Shown here: one piece after another, positions 35,717 through 44,313 of the stretch
Position numbering within the stretch: position 1 is the first letter of the stretch
Layout of the letters: each line of letters opens with the position of its first letter
From: Ignavibacteriales bacterium
GTDB taxonomy: Bacteria > Bacteroidota > Ignavibacteria > Ignavibacteriales > Ignavibacteriaceae
Direction of reading: 5' to 3'
Assembly (NCBI GenBank): GCA_016707115.1
Contig: JADJIH010000001.1
Location: 310,001-374,000 of the forward strand
Length of the DNA stretch: 64,000 nucleotides
Program-made: the position numbers and the translations under genes
Notes under the pieces: generated by a model
What the model was told of the DNA's origin: nothing
The model's input: the letters and a program-made list of their open reading frames with translations, nothing else
Database searches by the model: none

Positions 35717-36580
35717 ATGTACAAAATTGTAGTTGCTGAGTTCTTAGCAGAAAATATAAAACGCTTTGTAATTGAAGCACCAAAAATTGCGGCTAAAAGA
35801 AAAGCCGGGCAGTTTGTAATTATCAGATTAAATGAAGGTGGCGAAAGAATTCCACTTACAATTGCAGATTCTGAAACTGCAAATGGAACTATTACAATTA
35901 TTGTACAAGGAATAGGCAAGACAACAAAAGAATTAAATTCACTAAATGCTGGTGATTCAATTTTGGATGTTGTTGGTCCGCTTGGTAAACCTTCTCACAT
36001 AGAAAAATTTGGAACAGCAGTAAGCATAGGCGGCGGAGTTGGTACTGCGATTGCTTATCCTACTGCTGTTGCATTAAAGCAAGCAGGTAATCATACAATT
36101 TCAATTATCGGCGGAAGAACTAAAGATTTAGTTATCCTGGAAAAAGAACTGAAACAAGTTTGTGATGAAGTGTATCCAACAACAGATGATGGAAGTTATG
36201 GTTTTCACGGATTTGTTACACAAAAACTTAAAGAGTTGATTGATAAAGGAACTAAAATTGATTTTGTTCTTGCAATTGGTCCTATTCCTATGATGAAAGC
36301 AGTTGCAGACACAACAAGACCTTATGGAATTAAAACTGTTGTCAGTTTAAATCCTGTTATGGTGGATGGAACCGGAATGTGCGGCGGATGCAGAGCTACC
36401 GTAGATAATAAGACTGTTTTCGTTTGTGTAGATGGGCCTGAGTTTGATGCACACTTAGTTGATTTTGCAACTCTTGAAAGAAGAAATCGAACTTATAAAG
36501 AGAAAGAAAAAGAATCCTTGCACGATTATATGTGCCATTTCGAAAAAGCCTTCGAAGATAATTTGATTACCAGTAAATAA
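35717..36580 (+). CDS. nfnA: NfnAB transhydrogenase, NfnA (FNR-like, FAD and [2Fe-2S])
   Basis: The 287-residue product is the small subunit of NADH-dependent ferredoxin:NADP+ oxidoreductase. It has an FNR-like flavin/NAD domain (RIPLTIADSE for FAD, SIGGGVGTAIAYPTAVAL for nucleotide) and a C-terminal [2Fe-2S] motif, GTGMCGGCRA with VFVCVDGPEFDAH. The same fold occurs in sulfide dehydrogenase and dihydroorotate dehydrogenase subunit K, but the gene order with the next gene fits NfnA. In known systems NfnAB couples NADPH oxidation to reduction of NAD+ and ferredoxin by electron bifurcation. It lies 30 bp after maeB. Confidence 0.9.
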   Translation: MYKIVVAEFLAENIKRFVIEAPKIAAKRKAGQFVIIRLNEGGERIPLTIADSETANGTITIIVQGIGKTTKELNSLNAGDSILDVVGPLGKPSHIEKFGTAVSIGGGVGTAIAYPTAVALKQAGNHTISIIGGRTKDLVILEKELKQVCDEVYPTTDDGSYGFHGFVTQKLKELIDKGTKIDFVLAIGPIPMMKAVADTTRPYGIKTVVSLNPVMVDGTGMCGGCRATVDNKTVFVCVDGPEFDAHLVDFATLERRNRTYKEKEKESLHDYMCHFEKAFEDNLITSK

Positions 36581-36681
36581 TTACCTCTTGTGTTGAGTTT
36601 AACTAGACTTTTGTTCTCATTGAGATAGGATTAATAATTTTATAAGAAAATATTTAGACATTTTTTATCGGAGAATTCTTA

Positions 36682-38100
36682 ATGCCCGAGATTAGTAAAA
36701 AAGACAGAATGAAAATACCTAGACAATCGATGCCTGAGCAGGATAGTATTGAACGAAGTAAGAATTTTAAAGAAGTAAATCTTGGTTTTACTGAGGAACT
36801 AGCAAAGATGGAAGCTTTACGCTGTCTTCAATGCCCGAAACCGGTTTGTATAGCTGGTTGTCCCGTTGAAGTAAAAATAAAAGATTTTATTAGCCTTGTT
36901 GCAGAAGGTGATTTTCTAGGTGCCGCAGCAAAGATTAAGGAAGATAATATGCTTCCCGCAGTGTGCGGCAGAGTTTGCCCGCAAGAAGAACAATGTGAGG
37001 CCAAATGTGTGGTTGGTAACAAGGGCGAATCTGTTGCGATTGGAAGATTAGAAAGATTTGTTGCTGATTTTGAACGTGAACACGTTGGATTACGAAATCC
37101 TGAAATTAAATCTAAAACAGGAAAAAAAGTTGCAATTATCGGAAGCGGTCCTTCAGGTTTAAGCTGTGCTGGTGATTTAATTCAATTGGGGCATGATGTT
37201 ACAGTTTTTGAAGCTTTGCATGAACTTGGCGGAGTTTTAGTTTATGGAATTCCAGAGTTTCGTTTACCAAAAGATATTGTTAAAGCTGAGATTGATTCAT
37301 TAAAAAAACTTGGCGTAGATTTTCAAACCAATGCTGTGATTGGGTTTACAGATACAATTGATGAATTAATGGAAAACGGATACGATGCTGTATTTATTGC
37401 TGTTGGAGCGGGCTTACCGTATTTCCTAAATATTGAAGGCGAAAACTTAAACGGTGTTTACTCATCAAATGAATTTTTAACAAGAGTTAATTTGATGAAG
37501 GCTTACAAATTTCCTGAATATGACACTCCGGTTTTTAATGTTAAAGATAAAACTGTAGCAGTTTTCGGTGGCGGAAATACAGCCATGGATGCAGTTCGTA
37601 CTTCAAAAAGACTTGGAGCAAAAAATGCTTACATAGTTTATAGAAGATCCGATGTTGAATTACCTGCTCGTAAAGAAGAAATACATCATGCAAAACAGGA
37701 GGGAATTGAATTTCTTCTTTTAGCAAATCCTAATAAGTTTATTGGTGATAAAGATGGCTGGCTTACAGGAGTTGAGTTAATCAAAATGGAACTTGGTGAG
37801 CCTGATGCTTCAGGAAGAAGAAAACCTGTTCCGATTAAAGATTCAAATTACATTCTTGATATAGATATGGCAGTAATTGCGATCGGAAACGGATCGAACC
37901 CTATAATCCAGCAAACAACACCCGAATTGCAATTTAGTAAGTGGGGCAATATTATTGTAAATCAAGAAACCATGGCGACATCTAAAAAAGGTGTATTTGC
38001 TGGTGGTGATATTGTTACTGGCGGCGCAACTGTAATTCTTGCAATGGGCGCGGGTAGAAAAGCCGCAAAAGCTATAAATGAATATTTAACAATAAATTAA
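36682..38100 (+). CDS. nfnB: NfnAB transhydrogenase, NfnB (GltD-like)
   Basis: The 472-residue product has two N-terminal [4Fe-4S] motifs (RCLQCPKPVCIAGCPVE and CGRVCPQEEQCEAKCVVG), then a FAD-binding domain (VAIIGSGPSGLSCAGDL, LRNPEIKSKTGKK before it) and a nucleotide-binding domain (VAVFGGGNTAMDAVRTSKR). The C-terminus has GVFAGGDIVTGGATVILAMGAG. This is the glutamate synthase small-subunit-like NfnB layout, in which electron bifurcation from NADPH takes place. A GltB large subunit is not adjacent, which supports Nfn over glutamate synthase. A 101-bp gap separates it from nfnA, and no terminator is seen between them. Confidence 0.9.
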   Translation: MPEISKKDRMKIPRQSMPEQDSIERSKNFKEVNLGFTEELAKMEALRCLQCPKPVCIAGCPVEVKIKDFISLVAEGDFLGAAAKIKEDNMLPAVCGRVCPQEEQCEAKCVVGNKGESVAIGRLERFVADFEREHVGLRNPEIKSKTGKKVAIIGSGPSGLSCAGDLIQLGHDVTVFEALHELGGVLVYGIPEFRLPKDIVKAEIDSLKKLGVDFQTNAVIGFTDTIDELMENGYDAVFIAVGAGLPYFLNIEGENLNGVYSSNEFLTRVNLMKAYKFPEYDTPVFNVKDKTVAVFGGGNTAMDAVRTSKRLGAKNAYIVYRRSDVELPARKEEIHHAKQEGIEFLLLANPNKFIGDKDGWLTGVELIKMELGEPDASGRRKPVPIKDSNYILDIDMAVIAIGNGSNPIIQQTTPELQFSKWGNIIVNQETMATSKKGVFAGGDIVTGGATVILAMGAGRKAAKAINEYLTIN

Positions 38101-38222
38101 TCTTTTAGTTTAATAGTTATTCTTCAACATTATTCTTAACCGAACATCATTGAGTGATTGCCTTTTGTACACTCATCCGCTAATTTTCGTTAACTATTTT
38201 AATACTTTTAAGAGAAGTCCCC

Positions 38223-40160
38223 GTGCAAATTAATGGAATAAGAATGTTAGCAGCTGTAATGTTTACAGATATGGTTGGCTACACTGCCATGATGCAAGAG
38301 GATGAACAGCGTGCAAAAAGTTTGTTGGATAGACACCGAAAAGTACTTGAAGATTTAACATTAAATCATCAAGGAAAAATCATTCAGTATTTTGGAGATG
38401 GCACCTTAACTATATTTGGTAGTGCTGTTGAAGCAGTACTATGTGCTATAAATATTCAAATAGAATTGCAAAAAGATCCAAAAGTGAATCTTAGAATAGG
38501 AATTCACTCAGGGGATATTGTCTACGATGATGATGGAATATTTGGTGATTGTGTAAACGTTGCGTCTAGGATTGAAGCCTCAGCAATTGGTGGATCAGTT
38601 TTGATCTCAAGAAAAGTGAGTGAGGAGTTAGTTAATCACAAAGAGATAGTAACAGTTTCATTAGGATTTCATCAATTTAAAAATGTTAAAACTCCAATTG
38701 AAGTATTTGCAATTAAAAATAATAATCTCAGAGTACCAGAGACATCGACTATTGATACTTTAGTTGGGTTGAGCAAAGAATCTATTGCAGTTTTACCTTT
38801 TGTTAATATGAGTTCAGATGCTGATAATGAATATTTTTCAGAAGGAATAACAGAGGAAATTCTAAACGCATTAGCAAAAGTCGAGAAACTGCATGTTACC
38901 TCAAGAACCTCATCGTTTGCATTTAAGGGGAAGAATGTTGATATAAGGGAGATTGGTAAACAGTTATCAGTTAAAACTGTTTTAGAGGGAAGCGTTAGGA
39001 AGGTTGGAAGTAGGGTTCGTGTAACCGCTCAGCTTATTGAAACTAAAAGTGGTTATCATCGCTGGTCTGAAACATATGATAGAGATATCGAAGATATTTT
39101 TTCCGTACAAGATGAGATAGCTAGGACCATTTCTAAAAATCTAATTGCAAATCTTGCAGTTTCTGATCAGAAGAAAACTCTTGTTAAATCATCAACAAGA
39201 AATATGGAGGCTTACAATTTATTCTTAAAGTCATCACATTTTTGGAAAAAATGGACACCGTTAGATATTAGAAAATCATTAGAATTTCTTGAGCAAGCAA
39301 TTAAACTTGATGAAAATTATGCTGAAGCATATTCTGCTCTTTCAGGTTGTTATGTTTATCTTGGTGCATTTGGGCAGATGCCTTCAACAATCGCATATCC
39401 AAAAGCAAAGGAATATGCTCATATGGCATTGCAATTGGATAACTCGTTACCAGATTCGCATATGTCTTTAGCTATGGTTAATTTTTTTGATTGGAATTGG
39501 GATGATGCATATAAATCGTTCATGAAGACATTGGAACTCAATCCAAATAATGCCGATGCACACAGATACTTTGCATACTATATGCTGGCTATTGGTAACA
39601 ATAAAAAAGCAATAGCTGAGTCAGAAAGAGCTCTTGAAATAGACCCATTATCAATTCCAATAAATGCATCACTTGCTGAAACTTATGCTCATTGTGGAAT
39701 GTTCGAGCAATCTAAAGAGCAATTTTTAAAAACTTTGGAATTAGATCATACTTTTAGAGCAGCTTTAAACGGATTGGGTTGGACTTATTACTTCTTGGGA
39801 GAATACGATCTTGCAATAGAAAGATTAAATCAATCGCAAGATTTACTAGGTGACCCATTAAAATCAAATGCCGCTCTTGGTTACATTTATGCTAAACTTG
39901 GTATGAAGAGTGACTTTGAAAAGTGTTTAATTAAGCTGGAGGAAAGGGCAAAAAGTGAAAAAGATGTTTCTTTTCTTTTTGATTACGCGATCATCAATAT
40001 GGGATTAAAAAATTATGATAAAGTATTTGAGTATTTAGATCTCGCCTATTCAGAAAAAATAGGTGGGTTGATATTTATTAGAGGAAGATACTGGAAAGAA
40101 ATTCATGATGATCCTAGATTTAAAAAATTAATACACAAAATGAACCTTCCGTGTGATTAA
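38223..40160 (+). CDS. Class III nucleotide cyclase with TolB-like and TPR domains
   Basis: The 645-residue product has an N-terminal class III cyclase domain (about 8-170) with the metal Asp residues D16 (MFTDMVGYTAMM) and D59 (YFGDGTLTIFGSA), RIGIHSGDIVYDDDG and FGDCVNVASRIEASA. A TolB-N-like/FlgO-like region follows (SIAVLPFVNMSSDADNEYFS, GITEEILNAL, LEGSVRKVG), then TPR repeats from about 330 on. This is a widespread bacterial architecture. At the position that is usually a base-selecting Lys (as in VKTxGDG) it has Gln55 (IIQYFGDG), so substrate choice (cAMP or other) should not be assumed. The start is GTG at 38223. No membrane helix is evident. It lies upstream of the HD/Pycsar-effector pair, separated by sixA on the other strand. 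Confidence 0.87.
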   Translation: MQINGIRMLAAVMFTDMVGYTAMMQEDEQRAKSLLDRHRKVLEDLTLNHQGKIIQYFGDGTLTIFGSAVEAVLCAINIQIELQKDPKVNLRIGIHSGDIVYDDDGIFGDCVNVASRIEASAIGGSVLISRKVSEELVNHKEIVTVSLGFHQFKNVKTPIEVFAIKNNNLRVPETSTIDTLVGLSKESIAVLPFVNMSSDADNEYFSEGITEEILNALAKVEKLHVTSRTSSFAFKGKNVDIREIGKQLSVKTVLEGSVRKVGSRVRVTAQLIETKSGYHRWSETYDRDIEDIFSVQDEIARTISKNLIANLAVSDQKKTLVKSSTRNMEAYNLFLKSSHFWKKWTPLDIRKSLEFLEQAIKLDENYAEAYSALSGCYVYLGAFGQMPSTIAYPKAKEYAHMALQLDNSLPDSHMSLAMVNFFDWNWDDAYKSFMKTLELNPNNADAHRYFAYYMLAIGNNKKAIAESERALEIDPLSIPINASLAETYAHCGMFEQSKEQFLKTLELDHTFRAALNGLGWTYYFLGEYDLAIERLNQSQDLLGDPLKSNAALGYIYAKLGMKSDFEKCLIKLEERAKSEKDVSFLFDYAIINMGLKNYDKVFEYLDLAYSEKIGGLIFIRGRYWKEIHDDPRFKKLIHKMNLPCD

Positions 40161-40193
40161 TATTTGGGATATTTAAAAACACATTTGTATTTC

Positions 40194-40676
40194 TTATTTC
40201 TTGGGATAATCAAAAAAAAGAAAAGTGCAGCCCCTCTCATTAATATTTCTCCAACTAAGATCAGTTGAAAGTCCAACAATTCCACTTGTTGGAATATTAT
40301 CTATAAAATAATTGGATAAATAATTTGCAAGATTCGTTAAACCTGGATTGTGAGAGACAAGAAGCACGTTTTGGTATCTATCTTCCATTTGATTTATCAC
40401 TCGCAACAATGTTGGACTTGAAGCCTCATAAAGTTGATCATTTAAGTCAATTTTTGATTTGTAATCTAAAATATTAATGAAAATATTTGCTGTATCAGTT
40501 GTTCTTCTTGCCTTGCTTAAAATTATCAGATCAATCTTATATCCTCTTTTAGAAAATCTTTGTGCCATTTGTGGCGCATCACGTTTACCCCTTTTATTTA
40601 AAGGTCGTTCAAAATCATCAAGCAGAGCATCTTTCCAGCTTGATTTAGCATGTCTTAGAAGAAATAAATTTCTCAT
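40194..40676 (-). CDS. sixA: SixA-like phosphohistidine phosphatase
   Basis: The 160-residue product is a histidine phosphatase-superfamily protein with the catalytic FLLRHAKSSWKD (RHG-type motif, here RHA), LIILSKARRTTDTANIF and LLVSHNPGLTNLANYL holding the second His. The short form matches SixA, which removes phosphate from phosphohistidine in phosphorelay proteins. Length is typical. It is on the strand opposite to its neighbours, between the cyclase and the HD gene. A kinase partner is not visible nearby. Confidence 0.9.
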   Translation of the reverse strand: MRNLFLLRHAKSSWKDALLDDFERPLNKRGKRDAPQMAQRFSKRGYKIDLIILSKARRTTDTANIFINILDYKSKIDLNDQLYEASSPTLLRVINQMEDRYQNVLLVSHNPGLTNLANYLSNYFIDNIPTSGIVGLSTDLSWRNINERGCTFLFFDYPKK

Positions 40677-40837
40677 ATTTTATCCTCTGTTTTGATATCA
40701 CAACTGTGATAATTGTCACCGTTGATTCTGGAGAATTAACATAATTTCGCATCGGAATGAAAATAAAAGTTGAACAATATTACTAATGAATCTACTTAAA
40801 AACTCATAGTATAATAATAATATTTGAAGAAAATGTA

Positions 40838-41497
40838 ATGTCACAAAATCCAATACTACCGAAAATTGAAGGTTATGTAAGAGAACTTTTTAAGAAAAGA
40901 TCTGCAGCAGAAAATATATATCATAATATTATACACACATCGGAAGTTGTAAATGTTGCGTCAAGAATAGCTCACGAAGAAGAATTATCAGATCAAGATA
41001 CTGAGATAGTATTGATCGCTGCCTGGTTTCATGATACCGGATATTTCCATTGCTGCAATGGTCATGAAGATCAAAGTTCAGAATATGCCAGAGACTATTT
41101 AGAAAAAGAAAAATATCCACTTGAAAAAATTGCAAAAATTCTAGATTGCATAAAGGCTACTCGAATTCCTCACTCACCTAAAAATAAATTGGAAGAAATT
41201 ATTTGTGATGCTGATCTACATCATTTAGGAATGAAAGATATTGAAGCTCGGGGAGAATTATTACGCCAGGAATTTGAAATGAAGGGGATTAAAAAACTTT
41301 CAGATATTGATTGGCTCAGTAATTCATTGGATTTTTTTGACAAGCATAAATACTTTACAGATTATGCTAAGAGAGAATTTGGTTTACAAAAAAATCTTAA
41401 TCAGTTTAATATGGAACGCAAACTTAAAAAACTTGAGAAACGTTCTAAAGAAGAAAAACTTTCTGAACTAAAATTGGAAATTGAACAAAAAAAATAG
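40838..41497 (+). CDS. HD-domain phosphohydrolase half of an HD-Pycsar effector (frameshifted)
   Basis: The 219-residue product has an HD metal phosphohydrolase core: YHNIIHT (H29/H33), WFHDTGYFH (H65/D66) and ICDADLHHL (D124/D126). Its tail is highly charged and coiled (KLKKLEKRSKEEKLSELKL). The frame ends in an A8 run (41487-41494) and a stop. Adding one A continues it as …EQKKIDHKHKTVKRSDRGVETMFRN… (split: EQKKIDHKHK, TVKRSDRGVETMFRN) straight into the DUF5706 gene at 41545, giving 407 residues. That HD-plus-Pycsar-effector fusion is a known protein family in Bacteroidota. The HD part may hydrolyse a nucleotide signal; substrate unknown. Confidence 0.85.
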   Translation: MSQNPILPKIEGYVRELFKKRSAAENIYHNIIHTSEVVNVASRIAHEEELSDQDTEIVLIAAWFHDTGYFHCCNGHEDQSSEYARDYLEKEKYPLEKIAKILDCIKATRIPHSPKNKLEEIICDADLHHLGMKDIEARGELLRQEFEMKGIKKLSDIDWLSNSLDFFDKHKYFTDYAKREFGLQKNLNQFNMERKLKKLEKRSKEEKLSELKLEIEQKK

Positions 41498-41544
41498 ATC
41501 ATAAACATAAAACAGTAAAACGATCTGATCGTGGTGTTGAAACT

Positions 41545-42060
41545 ATGTTTAGAAATATTATGAGAACGCATGTTGAGTTTAGTGCGATGGCTGACAGTAA
41601 AGCAAATATTATAATAAGTGTTAATACAATAATGATATCTATTATTTTTGGCTTTTTATTAAGATTTCTAAATGACAATCCTAATTTCATTGGTCCTACA
41701 ATTATTCTTACACTAACGAATCTTATTACTTTGGTATATGCGATTCTTGTAACTCGTCCAAAAGTTACTGCAGGTGTTTTTAAAAAGGAAGATGTGCATA
41801 ACAAAAAATCTAATTTATTATTTTTTGGAAATTTTTATAATATGAAATTAGAAGATTTTTCATGGGGAATGAAGTCATTGATGGAAGATCAGGAATATTT
41901 ATATGATTCTATGATTAAAGATTTTTACAATTTGGGCCAGGTACTTGGTGTAAAATACAAACACTTGAGGATGTGTTATACAATCTTTATGTCTGGTTTG
42001 ATTATATCAGTCGTTTCATTCGGGATAGCATTCTTCTCTTCTCCTATGGCCGCTTACTAG
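41545..42060 (+). CDS. Pycsar effector (PycTM/DUF5706) membrane half (frameshifted)
   Basis: The 171-residue product matches the Pycsar-effector-type membrane domain (DUF5706): SAMADSKANIIISVNTIMIS (the family's conserved helix start), two N-terminal helices, a soluble loop and a C-terminal helix (YTIFMSGLIISVVSFGIAFF). In phage-defence Pycsar systems the effector PycTM opens or damages the inner membrane when it binds cCMP or cUMP. Here the upstream sequence …RSDRGVETMFRN… is in frame with the ATG at 41545 and belongs to the family's usual N-terminus, so the ATG is not the real start. It is joined to the HD gene if one A is added. The class III cyclase at 38.2 kb is a possible but unproven partner. 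Confidence 0.85.
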   Translation: MFRNIMRTHVEFSAMADSKANIIISVNTIMISIIFGFLLRFLNDNPNFIGPTIILTLTNLITLVYAILVTRPKVTAGVFKKEDVHNKKSNLLFFGNFYNMKLEDFSWGMKSLMEDQEYLYDSMIKDFYNLGQVLGVKYKHLRMCYTIFMSGLIISVVSFGIAFFSSPMAAY

Positions 42061-42078
42061 AATCAAGGAGTATAATAA

Positions 42079-42103
42079 CCCCGAAGTCATTAAAGCCTCG
42101 GGG
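42079..42103. terminator. Weak hairpin between convergent genes
   Basis: A stem ccccga (42079-42084) with tcgggg (42098-42103) encloses gtcattaaagcc-type loop sequence. It lies in the short gap between the convergent Pycsar-effector and OB-fold lipoprotein genes. It lacks a clear T tract, so its role as a terminator is tentative. Confidence 0.4.
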
Positions 42104-42112
42104 TGTTGAAGA

Positions 42113-42835
42113 CTATTCCACCAGGATTTTTGAATTTTCAAGTAATACGTTGTAGAAATATCCTGAACCAAAATCTTTATCCTTAACAACTTTTCCCTCA
42201 GCTACTATTGTTGTTCCAACTTTAACAGATTCACTTGAGGTTACCAAAAGATCGTGAGTTCCATCTTTGCCTGTTCCATCCTGTATATGAATCCAGTTTG
42301 TACCCATAATATTTTCATTTACTTTAACAACTTTTCCTCGAACTTTAACTGTCTTAAATTCCAACGAAGATTTTTTGGCGTAAATTTGTTCAACCGTGTA
42401 TCCGTTTTTTATAGGCTCTACGTTTACTGATGCATCTTTACCGGAAACTATATTTTGATGAGGTGATTTTAATTGTTCCTCAGTTCCACTTTTTTTTGCG
42501 TCATCCACGAATAAAATAGATTCAAAAGTACGTCCAAGAGATTCGCTTTTAAAGTTTTTCATCTCCATAAATTTTGAAAAAATAACATATTCTCCAGGAT
42601 TGATTTCCATTTTATTTACTGCAATCCAGAATGAATTTCCACGTTCAGCAACTTTTAAATAACTGTAATTGCTCGCATCTAATTTATCCTCCACTAAAAC
42701 ATTATGAACACCTTCAACTGGAGTTTTATTACTAATCTGATTTTGATTCTGAATCTCGGGCTTTTCTTTATCACCGCAGGATATCAATAGGACAATTACT
42801 GGAATTAAAAATAAACTAAATAACTTTTTGTGCAT
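42113..42835 (-). CDS. OB-fold lipoprotein
   Basis: The 240-residue product has a lipoprotein signal (lipobox LLISC, Cys20). Two regions follow: residues about 50-105, and an OB-fold-like C-terminal part (KTVKVRGKVVKVNENIMGTNWIHIQDGTG, read as KVRGKVVKVNENIMG and TNWIHIQDGTG, then VGTTIVAEGKVVKDKDFGSGY). The NWIHIQDGTG segment is typical of a family of small OB-fold proteins found with c-type cytochromes in anaerobes. It should be anchored in the cell envelope. Partner and function are unknown. It is transcribed towards the Pycsar gene, with a divergent T9SS gene on its upstream side. Confidence 0.7.
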   Translation of the reverse strand: MHKKLFSLFLIPVIVLLISCGDKEKPEIQNQNQISNKTPVEGVHNVLVEDKLDASNYSYLKVAERGNSFWIAVNKMEINPGEYVIFSKFMEMKNFKSESLGRTFESILFVDDAKKSGTEEQLKSPHQNIVSGKDASVNVEPIKNGYTVEQIYAKKSSLEFKTVKVRGKVVKVNENIMGTNWIHIQDGTGKDGTHDLLVTSSESVKVGTTIVAEGKVVKDKDFGSGYFYNVLLENSKILVE

Positions 42836-42994
42836 TCTTTCACCTTATTATTTGTAAAAATTTTCGTAAAGATAATAAAGTAATTCCAACTTAACAGTAC
42901 AATTCAAACTCATAATTTCTCTGTTTTGAGTTAATGTTTGATTGGATATTGGTTCTCTGTTCGGTAATTTTTAAATTATAATTATTAGAGAAAA

Positions 42995-44311
42995 ATGGAC
43001 AAAAAAGCGTTTTATATAATTTTATTGATCGTTATTCTTTTTCCAAAACTTTATTCCCAAGCCTCGTGGGAAAAAATAAAAACACCTACAGATTTTAATC
43101 TGCTTAAGGTGTTTTATTTAGATTCCTTACATTGTTGGGTGGCAGGGGATAGCGGTGTGATTATGTTTTCAAGTAATCAAGGTACTGACTGGCAAGTCCA
43201 AAACTCTGGTGTAACAAACTATATTTCAGATATTTACTTTCTTGATGAGAAATTTGGTTGGGCTGTTACTTTTGAAATAGAAGGCAGTAATTCTGATATA
43301 CGAAGTAAAGTATTAAAAACCAGTAATGGTGGTGCAAACTGGGAAGTAAATAATTTTAGGCATTTAAATATTATACTTTCCACTATCTTCTTTAAAGATA
43401 GTTTGTATGGATGGGTTGGATCTAAACCAAGTGGAATTTCTTATACCGAAGATGGAGGTTATAATTGGTCTGAAAGTACTATTGACACTGGTGGGTTTGG
43501 ATATTTGCCTGTTGAACAACTTGAATTTTCAACATCAAAGTACGGTTTTGCAGTTGGTGGACACGTTGATGCTGTTGGAGTTGTATGGAGTTCTTCTGAT
43601 AGCGGTAAGGTATGGTCTCCGCATGGCATTGGACCCGATCTTTTCTTGGATTTTATTTTTTTGGATTCAACAAATATCATTGCATTAACAGCAGAACTTG
43701 AAGGTCTTTATCCAACTGCCCTTTTGAAATATAATCTTTTAGACAATACTTGGGATTACATTGATACACCTGAATATGTTTACGTAACTGGTTTGAGTTT
43801 AAGGACCCCTGCAGAAATTTGGGGTGCGATTGGAAGAAATTCTTCAAGTTTTATTTTAAGCAAAAATTCAGGTGATACTTGGGAATTAGTAAATACAAAA
43901 GATAGTCTTCTAGTAGTAAATGTTGATTTTGCTGATTCACTTCATGGCATTGCAGTTAGTAATAGTGGATATATCTTACGGTACATTCCTGATAAACCGG
44001 TTAGCGTTGAATATATAGAATCAGAGATTCCAGAAAAATTTATTCTTAATCAGAATTATCCTAACCCATTTAATCCAAGCACTAAAATAAGTTGGCAATC
44101 TCCAATTGGCGGCTGGCAAACTTTAAAGGTTTATGACATTATTGGAAATGAGATAGCTACTTTAGTAGATGAATATAAATCAGCTGGGATTTACGAAATT
44201 GAGTTTAATTTAGAGACAGGAAATATCCCATCTCTAGCAAGTGGGATTTATTTTTATCAACTTAAAACCGGTGATAAGTTTGATACAAAAAAAATGATTT
44301 TACTCAGGTAA
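42995..44311 (+). CDS. Secreted YCF48/BNR-type beta-propeller with T9SS sorting domain
   Basis: The 438-residue product has a signal peptide (1-21), repeated beta-propeller units (CWVAGDSGVIMFSSNQGTDW, GWAVTFEIEGSN, LYGWVGSKPSGISYTEDGG, with several WGA/GIAV ends) that resemble YCF48/BNR repeats, and a C-terminal T9SS type A domain (QNYPNPFNPSTKISW ... SGIYFYQLKTG). It is probably exported to the surface. The function of such propellers in Ignavibacteria is not known. Its stop is 2 bp from the stop of the convergent BNR gene. Confidence 0.82.
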   Translation: MDKKAFYIILLIVILFPKLYSQASWEKIKTPTDFNLLKVFYLDSLHCWVAGDSGVIMFSSNQGTDWQVQNSGVTNYISDIYFLDEKFGWAVTFEIEGSNSDIRSKVLKTSNGGANWEVNNFRHLNIILSTIFFKDSLYGWVGSKPSGISYTEDGGYNWSESTIDTGGFGYLPVEQLEFSTSKYGFAVGGHVDAVGVVWSSSDSGKVWSPHGIGPDLFLDFIFLDSTNIIALTAELEGLYPTALLKYNLLDNTWDYIDTPEYVYVTGLSLRTPAEIWGAIGRNSSSFILSKNSGDTWELVNTKDSLLVVNVDFADSLHGIAVSNSGYILRYIPDKPVSVEYIESEIPEKFILNQNYPNPFNPSTKISWQSPIGGWQTLKVYDIIGNEIATLVDEYKSAGIYEIEFNLETGNIPSLASGIYFYQLKTGDKFDTKKMILLR

Positions 44312-44313
44312 AA

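Noticed and set aside
38223..40160. Calling the cyclase a PycC uridylate or cytidylate cyclase
   Set aside because: The TolB-like and TPR fusion is a common non-defence layout and the substrate-selecting residues cannot be assigned with confidence.
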